Shown here in pieces: positions 1 to 7,853 of a DNA stretch of 15,827 nt. The translations under genes were made by a program, and so were the position numbers. The notes under the pieces were generated by a model, which worked only from the letters and a program-made list of their open reading frames with translations, made no database searches and had not been told where the DNA came from. This stretch comes from Candidatus Omnitrophota bacterium (GTDB lineage Bacteria > Omnitrophota > Gorgyraeia > Duberdicusellales > 4484-171). Location of the stretch: assembly GCA_030631705.1 (NCBI GenBank), contig DAOVKQ010000002.1, forward strand, positions 1-15,827, in the 5' to 3' direction. The stretch's first letter is position 1. Every line of letters begins with the position of its first letter.

Positions 1-266
1 AGAGGAGCTGTCCCTAGTACGAGAGGACCGGGATAGAAGAACCTCCAGTGTACCAGTTATCTCGCCAGGGGTAAAGGCTGGGTAGCTGTGTTCTTAAGGG
101 ATAAGCGCTGAAAGCATCTAAGTGCGAAGCCCACCTCAAAACTAGGAATCCCTAGTCGGCTTTAGTCGGCTTGAAGGCTGGTTGGAGACTACAACCTAAA
201 TAGGGTGCAGGTGTAAGCGCAGTAATGTGTTTAGCCGAGCACTCCTAATAGCCAATCGGCTTGATA
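1..266 (+). rRNA. rrl: 23S ribosomal RNA, 3' end (partial, cut by the window edge)
   Basis: The universally conserved sarcin-ricin loop, AGTACGAGAGGACC, lies at 15-28. It is followed by the typical domain VI sequence (CCAGTGTACCAGTTATC, then GGGTAGCTGTGTTC and GATAAGCGCTGAAAGCATCTAAG). The 3' boundary is estimated from the ending CCTAATAGCCAATCGGCTTGA and could be off by several bases. The 5' part lies outside the window. 5S rRNA follows about 95 bases later in the usual 23S-5S order. Confidence 0.97.
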
Positions 267-283
267 CCCAACTTTTTTATTAA

Positions 284-351
284 GTCACAAGGTTACAAGG
301 TCACAAGTGAAAAAAAGTTTTATTTACTTGTGACATGTGACGTGTGACATG
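284..351. repeat. Iterated inverted repeat in the 23S-5S spacer (GTCACAAG family)
   Basis: Three forward 8-mers stand head to tail: GTCACAAG (284-291), GTTACAAG (292-299) and GTCACAAG (300-307). After an A/T-rich loop come three reverse-oriented units: CTTGTGAC (327-334), ATGTGAC (335-341) and GTGTGAC (342-348). The central arms GTCACAAGT (300-308) and ACTTGTGAC (326-334) form a perfect 9-bp stem, and the outer units extend it imperfectly. A degraded copy appears at 9897-9927. As RNA it would fold as a long hairpin inside the rRNA precursor. Any role in rRNA processing is unproven. Confidence 0.8.
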
Positions 352-360
352 TTTTTATAT

Positions 361-478
361 GCCGGGTGCTTATACCGGAAGGGCCACACCCGTTCCCATT
401 CCGAATACGGCCGTTAAGCCTTCTAGGGCCAATGGTACTGCCTTCGCAAGGGGGTGGGAGAGTAGGTCGGTGCCCGGC
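361..478 (+). rRNA. rrf: 5S ribosomal RNA
   Basis: The terminal helix pairs GCCGGGTG (361-368) with TGCCCGGC (471-478). Internal landmarks include CACACCCGTTCCCATTCCGAA, the hallmark loop B/C region, and GGGTGGGAGAGTAGGTCGGTGCC near the 3' end. The length of about 118 nt is normal. A T-rich run (479-488) follows directly, so the terminal helix plus this run may end the rRNA transcript. Confidence 0.96.
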
Positions 479-489
479 TTATTTTTTTA
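479..489 (+). terminator. T-run after 5S rRNA, possible rrn operon end
   Basis: A run of T residues (482-488) follows the GC-rich 5S terminal helix. This could act as an intrinsic terminator. No separate hairpin is seen, so read-through into xseA 14 bases later cannot be excluded. Confidence 0.35.
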
Positions 490-502
490 GACCTCAATTT
501 TT

Positions 503-1849
503 ATGTCTAACCTTCCCAATGTAAAAATAGAAAAAATCTACACAATACTGGAATTAAATAGTACGGTGCAGCGTATTATTCAGTCTGAATTTCCTGAATC
601 CATATGGGTATGCGGAGAAATTCAGGGATTGAGGCTTGAGAGAGAAAAAAAACATATCTATTTTGAGCTTATTCAAAAACACGCCAAGATAGAAGAAATC
701 GTTGCTAAAGTGCGTGTTGCGCTGTTTGCCGGAAGAAAACCATTAGTCTACCGGCGTATCCAGGAGACAAACGGCGCTTTTGAATTAAAGAATGATATTG
801 AAGTTAAATTCTTGTGTCAGGTAAGCCTGCATCCTCCTACAGGGCAATATAGCCTTATTATTGTTGATATTGATCCTATTTACACTTTGGGTAAATTTGC
901 CCAGAACCGCCGGAAAATAATCGATGAATTAAATAAAAAAGGCCTACTTGATAAGAATAAAACAAAAGATATTCCGATTCTTCCCTTGAATATAGGGCTG
1001 ATAACGGCGCATGATTCTGCCGCTTACCATGATTTTATCAACGAACTAAGATTGAGCGGTTACGGCTTTAAGGTGGGTGTGTACAATTGTTATATGCAGG
1101 GTAAAAATACTGAAAACGACGTGGTGAAGGCTTTGAATTTTTTTAATAACTCAAAGTTAAAACCGGAAATTGTTGTTATAACCCGGGGCGGAGGATCTAC
1201 CGCCGATTTAAGTTGGTTTGACAACAAGAAGATTGCCTCATCGGTAGCATATTCTGAAATTCCGGTGATTTCTGCTCTCGGACATCAGACAGATAACACA
1301 ATAACCGATTTAGTCTGCCATACTTCTTTAAAAACCCCTACCAAGGTTGCTCAGTTTCTTGTTGAGTGTATTGACAAGGCATATGAGGTATTAATGGATA
1401 AAGGTTCAAGAATTATTGAACAAGCAGATTCTCTGCTGGAGGATTCTTCGCGCAGCCTGGAGTCAAAAGCTCTGTATATAGACTCTTTGGTAAATAAATA
1501 TTTTCGTCACCACAGAGAGCGCTTAGCCCAAATAAAATCATTGATTATAAGCACTGCGGGAAATTTTATAAATTTTGAGCTGAGAAAAGTAGAACATAAC
1601 ATACAAGAGCTAAAAGGCGGATCAAAAAAATTCTTTGAAGCTATATTCGGAAATATAAAATACACCGAGGATAAAATATGCTTGCTTAATCCCCTTAATG
1701 TCCTGAGGCGGGGTTATTCCATAGCTTTTAAACAAGGAAAGGCAGTTAAGTCCGCAGCTGATTTAAAAAAGGGAGATAAAATAAAGACGGTATTCTTTGC
1801 GGGAGAAGCCGTTTCGCGAGTTGAGAAGATAGCGTCGAAAGTTTTATGA
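503..1849 (+). CDS. xseA: Exodeoxyribonuclease VII large subunit
   Basis: This is the catalytic subunit of exonuclease VII, which degrades single-stranded DNA to acid-soluble oligonucleotides in the cytoplasm with the small subunit XseB. The 448-residue protein has an N-terminal OB-fold region (about 10-135, including VCGEIQGLRLE). The central catalytic domain carries LPLNIGLITAHDSAAYHDF, ITRGGGSTADLSWFD, and ISALGHQTDNTITD followed by KTPTKVAQF. The C-terminal half (about 290-410) is helical and ends in an LNPLNVLRRGYSIAF segment typical of the family. Several motifs differ from the proteobacterial form (GHQTD for GHETD, ITAHDSAA for ITSxTGAA), so it belongs to a divergent branch. No Shine-Dalgarno sequence precedes the ATG. 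The gene for its partner XseB lies 138 bases downstream. Confidence 0.93.
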   Translation: MSNLPNVKIEKIYTILELNSTVQRIIQSEFPESIWVCGEIQGLRLEREKKHIYFELIQKHAKIEEIVAKVRVALFAGRKPLVYRRIQETNGAFELKNDIEVKFLCQVSLHPPTGQYSLIIVDIDPIYTLGKFAQNRRKIIDELNKKGLLDKNKTKDIPILPLNIGLITAHDSAAYHDFINELRLSGYGFKVGVYNCYMQGKNTENDVVKALNFFNNSKLKPEIVVITRGGGSTADLSWFDNKKIASSVAYSEIPVISALGHQTDNTITDLVCHTSLKTPTKVAQFLVECIDKAYEVLMDKGSRIIEQADSLLEDSSRSLESKALYIDSLVNKYFRHHRERLAQIKSLIISTAGNFINFELRKVEHNIQELKGGSKKFFEAIFGNIKYTEDKICLLNPLNVLRRGYSIAFKQGKAVKSAADLKKGDKIKTVFFAGEAVSRVEKIASKVL

Positions 1850-1871
1850 AAAAAAGGGATGAAAAAAAGGT

Positions 1872-1955
1872 GTCATTCCCGCCCCCGCTTTCGCGAGGGT
1901 AAACTCCAGCGGGAATCCAGAATTCCTGGATTATCCGGTCAAGCCGGATAATGAC
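1872..1955. repeat. Compound palindromic repeat between xseA and xseB
   Basis: An outer stem, GTCAT (1872-1876) with ATGAC (1951-1955), encloses three hairpins. These are TTCCCGC (1876-1882) with GCGGGAA (1909-1915), carrying an inner CCC/GGG stem; ATCCAG (1915-1920) with CTGGAT (1926-1931); and TTATCCGG (1931-1938) with CCGGATAA (1944-1951). The pattern GTCATTCCCGC...GCGGGAATCCAG resembles widespread REP/MITE-like intergenic elements. It has no coding capacity and splits an otherwise tight gene pair. Confidence 0.8.
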
Positions 1956-1987
1956 AAAAGAGAGAGTGATAGATTGAGGAGGTTATT

Positions 1988-2197
1988 ATGAGTAAAAAGG
2001 TGGTTAAATACAGTGAGGCTGTCAGTGAATTGAATGTAATCCTTGAGGATTTGCAGTCCGAATCAATCGATGTCGATGAATTATCGGCAAAGGTGAAAAA
2101 GGCTACCGAGCTTATAAAGGCCTGTAAGGATAAAATTCAGAAGACAGAGATGGAAGTAAAGAAAATAGTTAAGGAATTTGAGAATAATTTATCCTAA
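1988..2197 (+). CDS. xseB: Exodeoxyribonuclease VII small subunit
   Basis: The 69-residue protein matches the length and fold of XseB, a short two-helix protein that binds the C-terminal helices of XseA to build the active exonuclease VII complex. The segment YSEAVSELNVILEDLQSES corresponds to the family's conserved first helix, and the rest is a charged amphipathic helix. Unlike most genes here it has a clear ribosome-binding site, GAGGAGG, just upstream of the ATG. It follows xseA after a palindromic repeat, so the two may still be co-transcribed. A terminator-like hairpin follows at 2223-2252. Confidence 0.92.
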   Translation: MSKKVVKYSEAVSELNVILEDLQSESIDVDELSAKVKKATELIKACKDKIQKTEMEVKKIVKEFENNLS

Positions 2198-2222
2198 CTT
2201 TTTAATTAACAGGCGGTTAACG

Positions 2223-2252
2223 TCTTTTTGATCATCAAAAAGAGCATTTTTT
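2223..2252 (+). terminator. Terminator-like hairpin after xseB
   Basis: A perfect 10-base inverted repeat, TCTTTTTGAT (2223-2232) and ATCAAAAAGA (2234-2243), surrounds a single base and is followed by a T-run (2246-2252). The stem is A/T-rich, so it would be a weak intrinsic terminator. The position fits a break between xseAB and the rpsO-pnp unit. Confidence 0.5.
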
Positions 2253-2340
2253 AAACTTTAACCAGAATGCTTATTTCGTGAATATGTCTAATAAAATCAG
2301 GCTATTTTGCTGTATTTTTAGATTTAATTTCAAATAGTGA

Positions 2341-2369
2341 TTGACAGGTATCGACAAAAGAAGTAATAT
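2341..2369 (+). promoter_or_regulatory. Predicted promoter for rpsO
   Basis: A perfect -35 box TTGACA (2341-2346) is followed by a 17-base spacer and TAATAT (2364-2369), which matches 4 of 6 positions of the -10 consensus. Transcription would begin near 2376, only about 3 bases before the rpsO ATG, implying a nearly leaderless message. The spacing is ideal, but the -10 is imperfect and there is no experimental support. Confidence 0.5.
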
Positions 2370-2378
2370 ACATAAGTT

Positions 2379-2645
2379 ATGGTTACTAAGCGAAAAAAGA
2401 AGAACATTATTGATAAATTCAAGGAACATCCTAAAGACACAGGTTCGGCGTCTGTCCAGGTTGCTCTTCTCACTGAGAGGATAAGTTACCTTACCGAGCA
2501 TCTAAAAGGGCACAAGAAAGATTTTCATTCTCGCCGCGGATTGCTTATGCTGGTAGGCAGACGACGGCACCTTCTTAGTTACCTAAAGGAACAGGATCCT
2601 CAAAAGCACGCGGATCTTCTGAAAGAATTTAAGCTTCACAAATAA
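2379..2645 (+). CDS. rpsO: 30S ribosomal protein S15
   Basis: This primary 16S rRNA-binding protein of the small-subunit platform has 88 residues, close to the usual 88-89. Conserved S15 features are in order: DTGSASVQVALLTERISYL, then the 16S-binding segment HKKDFHSRRGLLMLVGRRR, then LLSYLKEQDPQ. The N-terminus is lysine-rich (KRKKK). No Shine-Dalgarno sequence is visible before the ATG, and the predicted promoter lies directly upstream. That leaves no room for the structured autoregulatory leader known from some other bacteria. pnp begins 4 bases after the stop, the common rpsO-pnp arrangement. Confidence 0.97.
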   Translation: MVTKRKKKNIIDKFKEHPKDTGSASVQVALLTERISYLTEHLKGHKKDFHSRRGLLMLVGRRRHLLSYLKEQDPQKHADLLKEFKLHK

Positions 2646-2649
2646 AGTT

Positions 2650-4722
2650 ATGTTGTCTATTCCTGTAAAAATTCCTAACAACAATGATTCTCTTGACTTT
2701 TCTTTCGGTGAGCTGGCTAAGCAGGCTAACGGAAGTATTGTTGTTTCTTTCGGGGGAACAGTCGTGTTGGTCACGGCGTGTATGTCCGCCGAAACCAAGA
2801 ATTTTAATTTCCTGCCCTTAACCATTGAATATAAAGAGAGGACTTACGCTATAGGGAAAATACCCGGCGGGTTTTTCAAGAGGGAAGGCAGGCCTAAAGA
2901 CGAGGAGATTCTTTCCGCGCGTCTGATTGATAGGTCACTGCGTCCGTTATTTCCCCGGGGTTTGCGAAATGATATTCAGATTATTGCAACAGCGCTTTCA
3001 AGCGATAAAGAAAATGACCCTGATATTTTGGCACTCAACGGAGCCAGTTGCGCGCTTTTAATTTCCGATATACCTTTTTCTACTCCTGTGGGCGCGGTAA
3101 GAGTAGCTAAAGTAAAAGGTGAATTTATTATCAATCCTACATACCAACAGAGAGAGGAAGAGGATTTTGAAATTGTAGTTTCCGGGACACAAGAGAAGAT
3201 CGTAATGATTGAAGGCGGGTTTAGTCAGACTCAGGAATCAGAGATTGTTGAGGCGGTAGGCCAGGCACATTCGGTAATTAAAGAAATAATTAAAATTCAG
3301 CTTCAGGCCAAAGAGAAAATCGGTAAGCAAAAGAGCGAAGTCCCGTTAAAAAAAATAAACCAGGAGCTTCTCGATCTCGCGAGAGAAAAGATAGCTTCTA
3401 AATTAGAATCATCTTACGGATTAAGTAAAGAGGAAAAAAATGTGGACCTGGATGCGGTGCGTGCCGTTTTAAAAGAGCAGTTTGCCGAAAATGAAGATGT
3501 TGATGAGCAGTCGATTTCCGATGCTTTAGCGGAGATAGAAAAAGAAGTCGTAAGAAAAAAGATTGTAAAAGAAGGTTTACGCTTTGATTCACGCGGTATT
3601 GATGAGATACGCGCTTTGGAATGTAAGGTAGGAGCATTGCCCCGCACACACGGTTCGGCAATATTTACCCGTGGACAGACTCAGGCGCTTTCGGTAATTA
3701 CTTTAGGCACTGCCTGTGATGAACAAACAGTTGAAACGTTCCAAGGAAGAAAGTCAAAGCACTTTATGCTTCATTATTGGTTTCCTCCTTTTAGCGTCGG
3801 GGAAGCAAGGCCTTTGCGTGGTCTTTCCCGCCGAGAAATCGGCCACGGCGCTTTAGCTGAGAAAGCATTGATCAGCGTAATGCCCGATAAAGAAGAGTTC
3901 CCCTATACTATACGCGTAGTATCGGAAGTTTTGGAATCGAATGGTTCCTCAAGTATGGCGACAGTTTGCGCGGCATCGCTTTCGCTTATGGATGCCGGAG
4001 TTCCGGTAAAAGAAGCTGTTGCCGGTGTAGCAATAGGTATAGTGACTGAAGGTGAAGAATATAAAATTCTTACAGATATAGCCGGTATAGAAGATTATTG
4101 TGGCGACATGGATTTTAAGGTTGCCGGGACAAAGAACGGAGTAGCCGCTATTCAGATGGATGTCAAGAATGACGGAATAACTCTCATTCAGATAGAAGAA
4201 GCTTTAGAAAAGGCCAAAAAAGCCCGGGGGGTAATCTTGGCTAAGATGATAGGAACATTGCCCCAGGCGCGCGGCTCGGTTTCTAAGTATGCTCCCAAGA
4301 TAGGGATAGTTGCTATTAAGATTGAAAAGATCGGAGAATTAATCGGCCCCGGCGGTAAGAATATACGGCGTCTTACTAAAACGTATAACGTAGAGATAGA
4401 TATTGATGATGAGAGCGGGCGTGTTTTTATTATTTCCGAAGATGAGGATAACTTAAAGCGCGCGGTTTCTGAAATCGAAAATTCGATGAAGGAAATAGAA
4501 GTTGGACAGATTTATGAAGCAAAAGTAGCTAAGCTTACCAATTTCGGAGCATTCTGCGAGCTTGTTCCCGGTAAAAGCGGTTTGCTTCATGTGTCGGAGA
4601 TATCCAACGAGTTCGTGAAAGACGTGTACCAGGTTTTGAAAGAAGGCGATATCGTAAAAGTAAAAGTTATTAAAGTTGATGCCCAAGGAAGAATTGATCT
4701 TAGTAAGAAACAAGCAGAATGA
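2650..4722 (+). CDS. pnp: Polynucleotide phosphorylase (polyribonucleotide nucleotidyltransferase)
   Basis: PNPase is a cytoplasmic trimeric 3'-to-5' phosphorolytic exoribonuclease that releases nucleoside diphosphates and takes part in mRNA decay. The 690-residue protein has all expected domains: first RNase PH domain (about 1-215), helical linker (about 235-300), second RNase PH domain (about 305-540), KH domain (about 549-610, with GPGGKNI) and S1 domain (about 617-688). The second core keeps FMLHYWFPPFSVGEARPLRG and RREIGHGALAEKAL. Its catalytic cluster EDYCGDMDFKVAG places D482, D488 and K490 where E. coli has D486, D492 and K494. There is no recognisable ribosome-binding site. The gene starts 4 bases after rpsO and its stop overlaps the ftsK start (ATGA), so co-expression and translational coupling are likely. 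Confidence 0.97.
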   Translation: MLSIPVKIPNNNDSLDFSFGELAKQANGSIVVSFGGTVVLVTACMSAETKNFNFLPLTIEYKERTYAIGKIPGGFFKREGRPKDEEILSARLIDRSLRPLFPRGLRNDIQIIATALSSDKENDPDILALNGASCALLISDIPFSTPVGAVRVAKVKGEFIINPTYQQREEEDFEIVVSGTQEKIVMIEGGFSQTQESEIVEAVGQAHSVIKEIIKIQLQAKEKIGKQKSEVPLKKINQELLDLAREKIASKLESSYGLSKEEKNVDLDAVRAVLKEQFAENEDVDEQSISDALAEIEKEVVRKKIVKEGLRFDSRGIDEIRALECKVGALPRTHGSAIFTRGQTQALSVITLGTACDEQTVETFQGRKSKHFMLHYWFPPFSVGEARPLRGLSRREIGHGALAEKALISVMPDKEEFPYTIRVVSEVLESNGSSSMATVCAASLSLMDAGVPVKEAVAGVAIGIVTEGEEYKILTDIAGIEDYCGDMDFKVAGTKNGVAAIQMDVKNDGITLIQIEEALEKAKKARGVILAKMIGTLPQARGSVSKYAPKIGIVAIKIEKIGELIGPGGKNIRRLTKTYNVEIDIDDESGRVFIISEDEDNLKRAVSEIENSMKEIEVGQIYEAKVAKLTNFGAFCELVPGKSGLLHVSEISNEFVKDVYQVLKEGDIVKVKVIKVDAQGRIDLSKKQAE

Positions 4723-6914
4723 GGCGGGTAGCTTCTGCATTATTAGGGTTTATATTGCTTGCGGCAGCAGCAATAATTTTCTTGAGTCTTTCTTCATATG
4801 ACTCAAAAGACCTGTCGTTTCTAAGTTCCCCTTTTAACCAATCATCAAACAATCTTATAGGCATTAGCGGAGCTTATTTAGCTTTTATCTTGCTGTTTAT
4901 TGCCGGTTATAGCAGTTATTTTATACCTTTTTTCTTGTTTTTTCTTGGTTTAGACAGGCTGAACATTATTAGATTCCGCGGTATTGCTAAAGGCAGGATT
5001 GTTAAGGTTATATCGTTTTTATTCCTAACTGTGGCGGTTTGTTCGCTGGCAGGTATTTTTTTCTCAACTAAAGAGGGTATTTATCTTCATTCGGGGATAA
5101 TAGGGTTTTATTCTTCACTGGTTCTAACCAGATATTTGGGGTTTTGGGGCGCGTTTATTTTCCTGGCTATTACGGTTGTAACTCTTTTCTGGATGCTTGC
5201 CGGATTTTTCTTTGTTGATTTATTCGCCTTAATTAAAAATATACGCTTGAAGTTCATTGATTCGTTAACTAAGTTTCCTCAGGAAAAAAAAGAACGCGAA
5301 CAAAGGATTCCTTTAAGGCTTAAGACAGAGCCTAAAATCATAAATAAAGTCAAAGAGGCCATTAGACTTAAAGAGAAAGATGTTAAGCCGGAAATCAGGC
5401 TTTATACTCCAAAGCCCGTTGCTAAAGGGAAAAAAGAGGATGCCTTGGTTAGCATAAATGCGAAAGATAAATCCTACGAGGATATCCCGGCAGCAGTACC
5501 TTATAATGCCGAGAATTTCCGCCTTCCGTCTTTAGATATTCTGAAAGTTCCGCCGGCAGCGGATCCGCACCAGTTAACAGAAAACATAGAAGCAAACATA
5601 AAGAACCTTGAGGAAGCCCTGGCTGATTTTGGCGTTGGAGCAAAAGTGGTAAGCGTGCAGAAGGGTCCGGTGGTTACTATGTACGAACTAACGCCGCGTT
5701 CAGGTGTCAAAATTCAGCACATAACCACGTTGTCTGATGATATCGCTTTGGCCATGAAAGCTTCAGGCGTGAGAATAGTAGCTCCTATACCGGGCAGAGG
5801 AACTGTAGGTATTGAGATACCTAATTTAAAAAAACACCTGGTATATCTACGGGAGGTGCTTGAGGATGATGTTTTTATTAATTCAAAGTCAAAGCTTACC
5901 TTGGCGATAGGTAAAGACGTAAAAGGTGACCCGATTGTATCCGACCTTGGCGAAATGCCTCATCTTTTAATTGCCGGAACTACTGGTTCGGGTAAAACCG
6001 TCTGTGTTAATTCGATTATTTCTTCGATTATGTTTAAATCTAAGCCAAATGAAGTTAAGTTTATTTTAATAGACCCTAAAAAAGTGGAACTTGCTCCTTA
6101 TGGAGGTGTACCGCATCTTTTACATCCGATAATTTCCGATGCCAAAAAAGCATTCTACGCTCTTAATTGGGCAGTGGGCGAGATGGAAACCCGTTACAAG
6201 TTGTTAGCTTCAGAGGGAACAAGGAATATAAATGCTTACAACCTTAAAAGGCTCAGAATGCCTTACATAATTATCATCGTTGATGAGCTGGCTGATCTAA
6301 TGGTGGTAGCGCGGGATAAGATTGAAATGACAATCCAGAGGCTGGCTCAACTTTCCCGGGCAGTAGGAATTCACCTTATACTGGCTACCCAGCGTCCATC
6401 AGTAGATGTTATAACCGGCGTAATAAAGGCTAATTTTCCCGCGCGCGTTTCATTTAAGGTTTCATCTAGAGTAGATTCCCGTACCGTTCTTGATGTTATG
6501 GGAGCGGAAAAGCTTTTAGGCAAAGGCGATTGTCTTTTTATAAAGCCCGGCCTTACTAAATCAATAAGAGCGCAAAGTTCGTTTATAGACGATGAAGATA
6601 TCGCGAGTTTAACGCAATTTTTAAGGAGTCAGGGCGGTCCGAAATATGAGGAGGGCATTATAGAAGAGCAGAAGAAAATCGGTGCGAGATTAGAGAGCGA
6701 TGAACTTCTGCCGGAAGCTATAAAAGTTATTCTTATTTCACGGCAGGCTTCAGCATCTTTATTACAGAGGCGCTTACGTGTGGGTTATACCCGGGCGGCG
6801 CGCTTGCTGGATCTTATGGAAGAACAGAATGTTATCGGTCCTTTTTGCGGTTCCAAGGCACGCGAAATTTTGGTTGACCCTGAGAGCTATTTGAAGGAGA
6901 ATAAGCTCATATGA
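4719..6914 (+). CDS. ftsK: DNA translocase FtsK/SpoIIIE family
   Basis: FtsK is a septum-anchored motor that pumps the chromosome during division and assists dimer resolution. The N-terminal region (about 1-170) holds several hydrophobic membrane segments, followed by a short charged linker, so the 731-residue protein is compact next to E. coli FtsK and closer to SpoIIIE. The motor has Walker A GTTGSGKT (420-427), Walker B IIIIVDELADLM (D522, E523) and the family signature LSRAVGIHLILATQRPSVDVITGVIKAN. The C-terminal winged-helix gamma domain (about 660-731, including LLQRRLRVGYTRAARLLDLM) is the part that reads polar KOPS-type DNA sites in known members. Its ATG overlaps the pnp stop, an unusual pairing that suggests coupled translation. 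Confidence 0.96.
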   Translation: MRRVASALLGFILLAAAAIIFLSLSSYDSKDLSFLSSPFNQSSNNLIGISGAYLAFILLFIAGYSSYFIPFFLFFLGLDRLNIIRFRGIAKGRIVKVISFLFLTVAVCSLAGIFFSTKEGIYLHSGIIGFYSSLVLTRYLGFWGAFIFLAITVVTLFWMLAGFFFVDLFALIKNIRLKFIDSLTKFPQEKKEREQRIPLRLKTEPKIINKVKEAIRLKEKDVKPEIRLYTPKPVAKGKKEDALVSINAKDKSYEDIPAAVPYNAENFRLPSLDILKVPPAADPHQLTENIEANIKNLEEALADFGVGAKVVSVQKGPVVTMYELTPRSGVKIQHITTLSDDIALAMKASGVRIVAPIPGRGTVGIEIPNLKKHLVYLREVLEDDVFINSKSKLTLAIGKDVKGDPIVSDLGEMPHLLIAGTTGSGKTVCVNSIISSIMFKSKPNEVKFILIDPKKVELAPYGGVPHLLHPIISDAKKAFYALNWAVGEMETRYKLLASEGTRNINAYNLKRLRMPYIIIIVDELADLMVVARDKIEMTIQRLAQLSRAVGIHLILATQRPSVDVITGVIKANFPARVSFKVSSRVDSRTVLDVMGAEKLLGKGDCLFIKPGLTKSIRAQSSFIDDEDIASLTQFLRSQGGPKYEEGIIEEQKKIGARLESDELLPEAIKVILISRQASASLLQRRLRVGYTRAARLLDLMEEQNVIGPFCGSKAREILVDPESYLKENKLI

Positions 6915-6973
6915 GAACAATTAAAAATTAAAAATGGATAAAAAATGATGCAATATCGTGAAATGGGGCGGAG

Positions 6974-7732
6974 ATGATTGAAGAAGTTTGTAAAAGGCTT
7001 AAAGAAAAAAGGCAGGAATTAGACCTTGATTTGGAGGATATTGTAGAGAAGACAAAACTGCATCCCTCAGTTATAAAAGCTATCGAGAACTACGACGTAA
7101 AGCAAATAAACCCCATATACTTAAAAGGGTTTATAAAGATATACGCTTCTTTTTTAGGAGTACGAGTAGAGAACGATGCGCTTGAAGAAATATCTTCTTC
7201 CGGCGCTAATAGGTCAAGAATCAACAAGGCTAAAGTGAAAGCAAAAAACAACCTGCCTGATTTTGGCAAATTATTCAGTCCTCAGGTAAAAAAAGTTATC
7301 TTAAGTGCGGCTTCTGTTATAGTTATTATTGTGTTGATAGGTGTTGTTTTGTTTAATGCGGTAAAATTTTTAAAAAACAAAATTCAAATAATCCGTAGAA
7401 ATAAGGCTGTGGCCGTTTCGGAAAACAAAGAATCTCTTTCCCAGGCAATACTTGATGAAAATAGGAAGCTGGATGATATAACAGTGTCATTTAGTGTAAA
7501 GCGCGATTGCTTCATAAAGGTTAAGAGAGATTATAAAATCGTTTTTGAGGGTGTATTGCGAAAAGGAGCCCTTGAAAGCTGGCAGGCTAAAAAAGAGCTG
7601 GAGTTTCGATTAAGCGACGGCTCAAGTGTCGATATAGAAGTTAACGGAAAACTCCTGCCTCCTTTAAGCAAGATACGTAAGCCCATAAAGAGCCTGAAGA
7701 TAACACCTCAGGGCATCTCTATAGACAAGTAA
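6974..7732 (+). CDS. RodZ-like helix-turn-helix membrane protein
   Basis: The 252-residue protein has the architecture of RodZ, the cytoskeletal adaptor that links MreB to the membrane in rod-shaped cells. It has an N-terminal helix-turn-helix domain (about 1-70, with LHPSVIKAIENYDVKQI and YLKGFIKIYASFLGV), a basic linker, one transmembrane segment (about 107-130), and a C-terminal extracytoplasmic domain (about 165-252). The last contains DCFIKVKRDYKIVFEGVL and LSDGSSVDIEVNGKLLPPLS, matching the DUF4115 type found at the RodZ C-terminus. A GGGGCGGAG stretch just upstream serves as ribosome-binding site, although close to the ATG. It lies 59 bases after ftsK across an A-rich gap and before rimO. 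Its interaction with MreB is inferred from family knowledge only. Confidence 0.8.
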   Translation: MIEEVCKRLKEKRQELDLDLEDIVEKTKLHPSVIKAIENYDVKQINPIYLKGFIKIYASFLGVRVENDALEEISSSGANRSRINKAKVKAKNNLPDFGKLFSPQVKKVILSAASVIVIIVLIGVVLFNAVKFLKNKIQIIRRNKAVAVSENKESLSQAILDENRKLDDITVSFSVKRDCFIKVKRDYKIVFEGVLRKGALESWQAKKELEFRLSDGSSVDIEVNGKLLPPLSKIRKPIKSLKITPQGISIDK

Positions 7733-7826
7733 AATTCGAAGCGCGAAATACAGAATCCGAAACAATATTACAAATTCCAATTTTCAAAATTCTAAACAGA
7801 ATAAACGTGTTCTGTATAATTCGGAT
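7733..7826. repeat. A/T-rich intergenic repeat with nested hairpin arms
   Basis: The segment consists of variations on short A/T-rich words such as AAATTCCAA, TTTTCAAAATTC and AATCCGAAACAA. ATCCGAA (7755-7761) pairs with TTCGGAT (7820-7826), and ACAGAA (7796-7801) pairs with TTCTGT (7810-7815), giving a nested hairpin. There is no plausible coding content. It resembles the degenerate AATTCGAAA-type intergenic repeats that I associate with some candidate-phylum genomes; that link is from memory. Confidence 0.6.
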
Positions 7827-7853
7827 GATATGTTAACAAAGTTAACCAAAGAC

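Noticed and set aside
284..351. A CRISPR array in the 23S-5S spacer
   Set aside because: The units are 7-8 bases, abut one another without spacers and change orientation halfway, unlike CRISPR repeats.
7832..7846. Paired GTTAAC sites considered as an operator
   Set aside because: The words are short, A/T-rich and lie inside repeat-derived DNA; no promoter is placed to be controlled by them.
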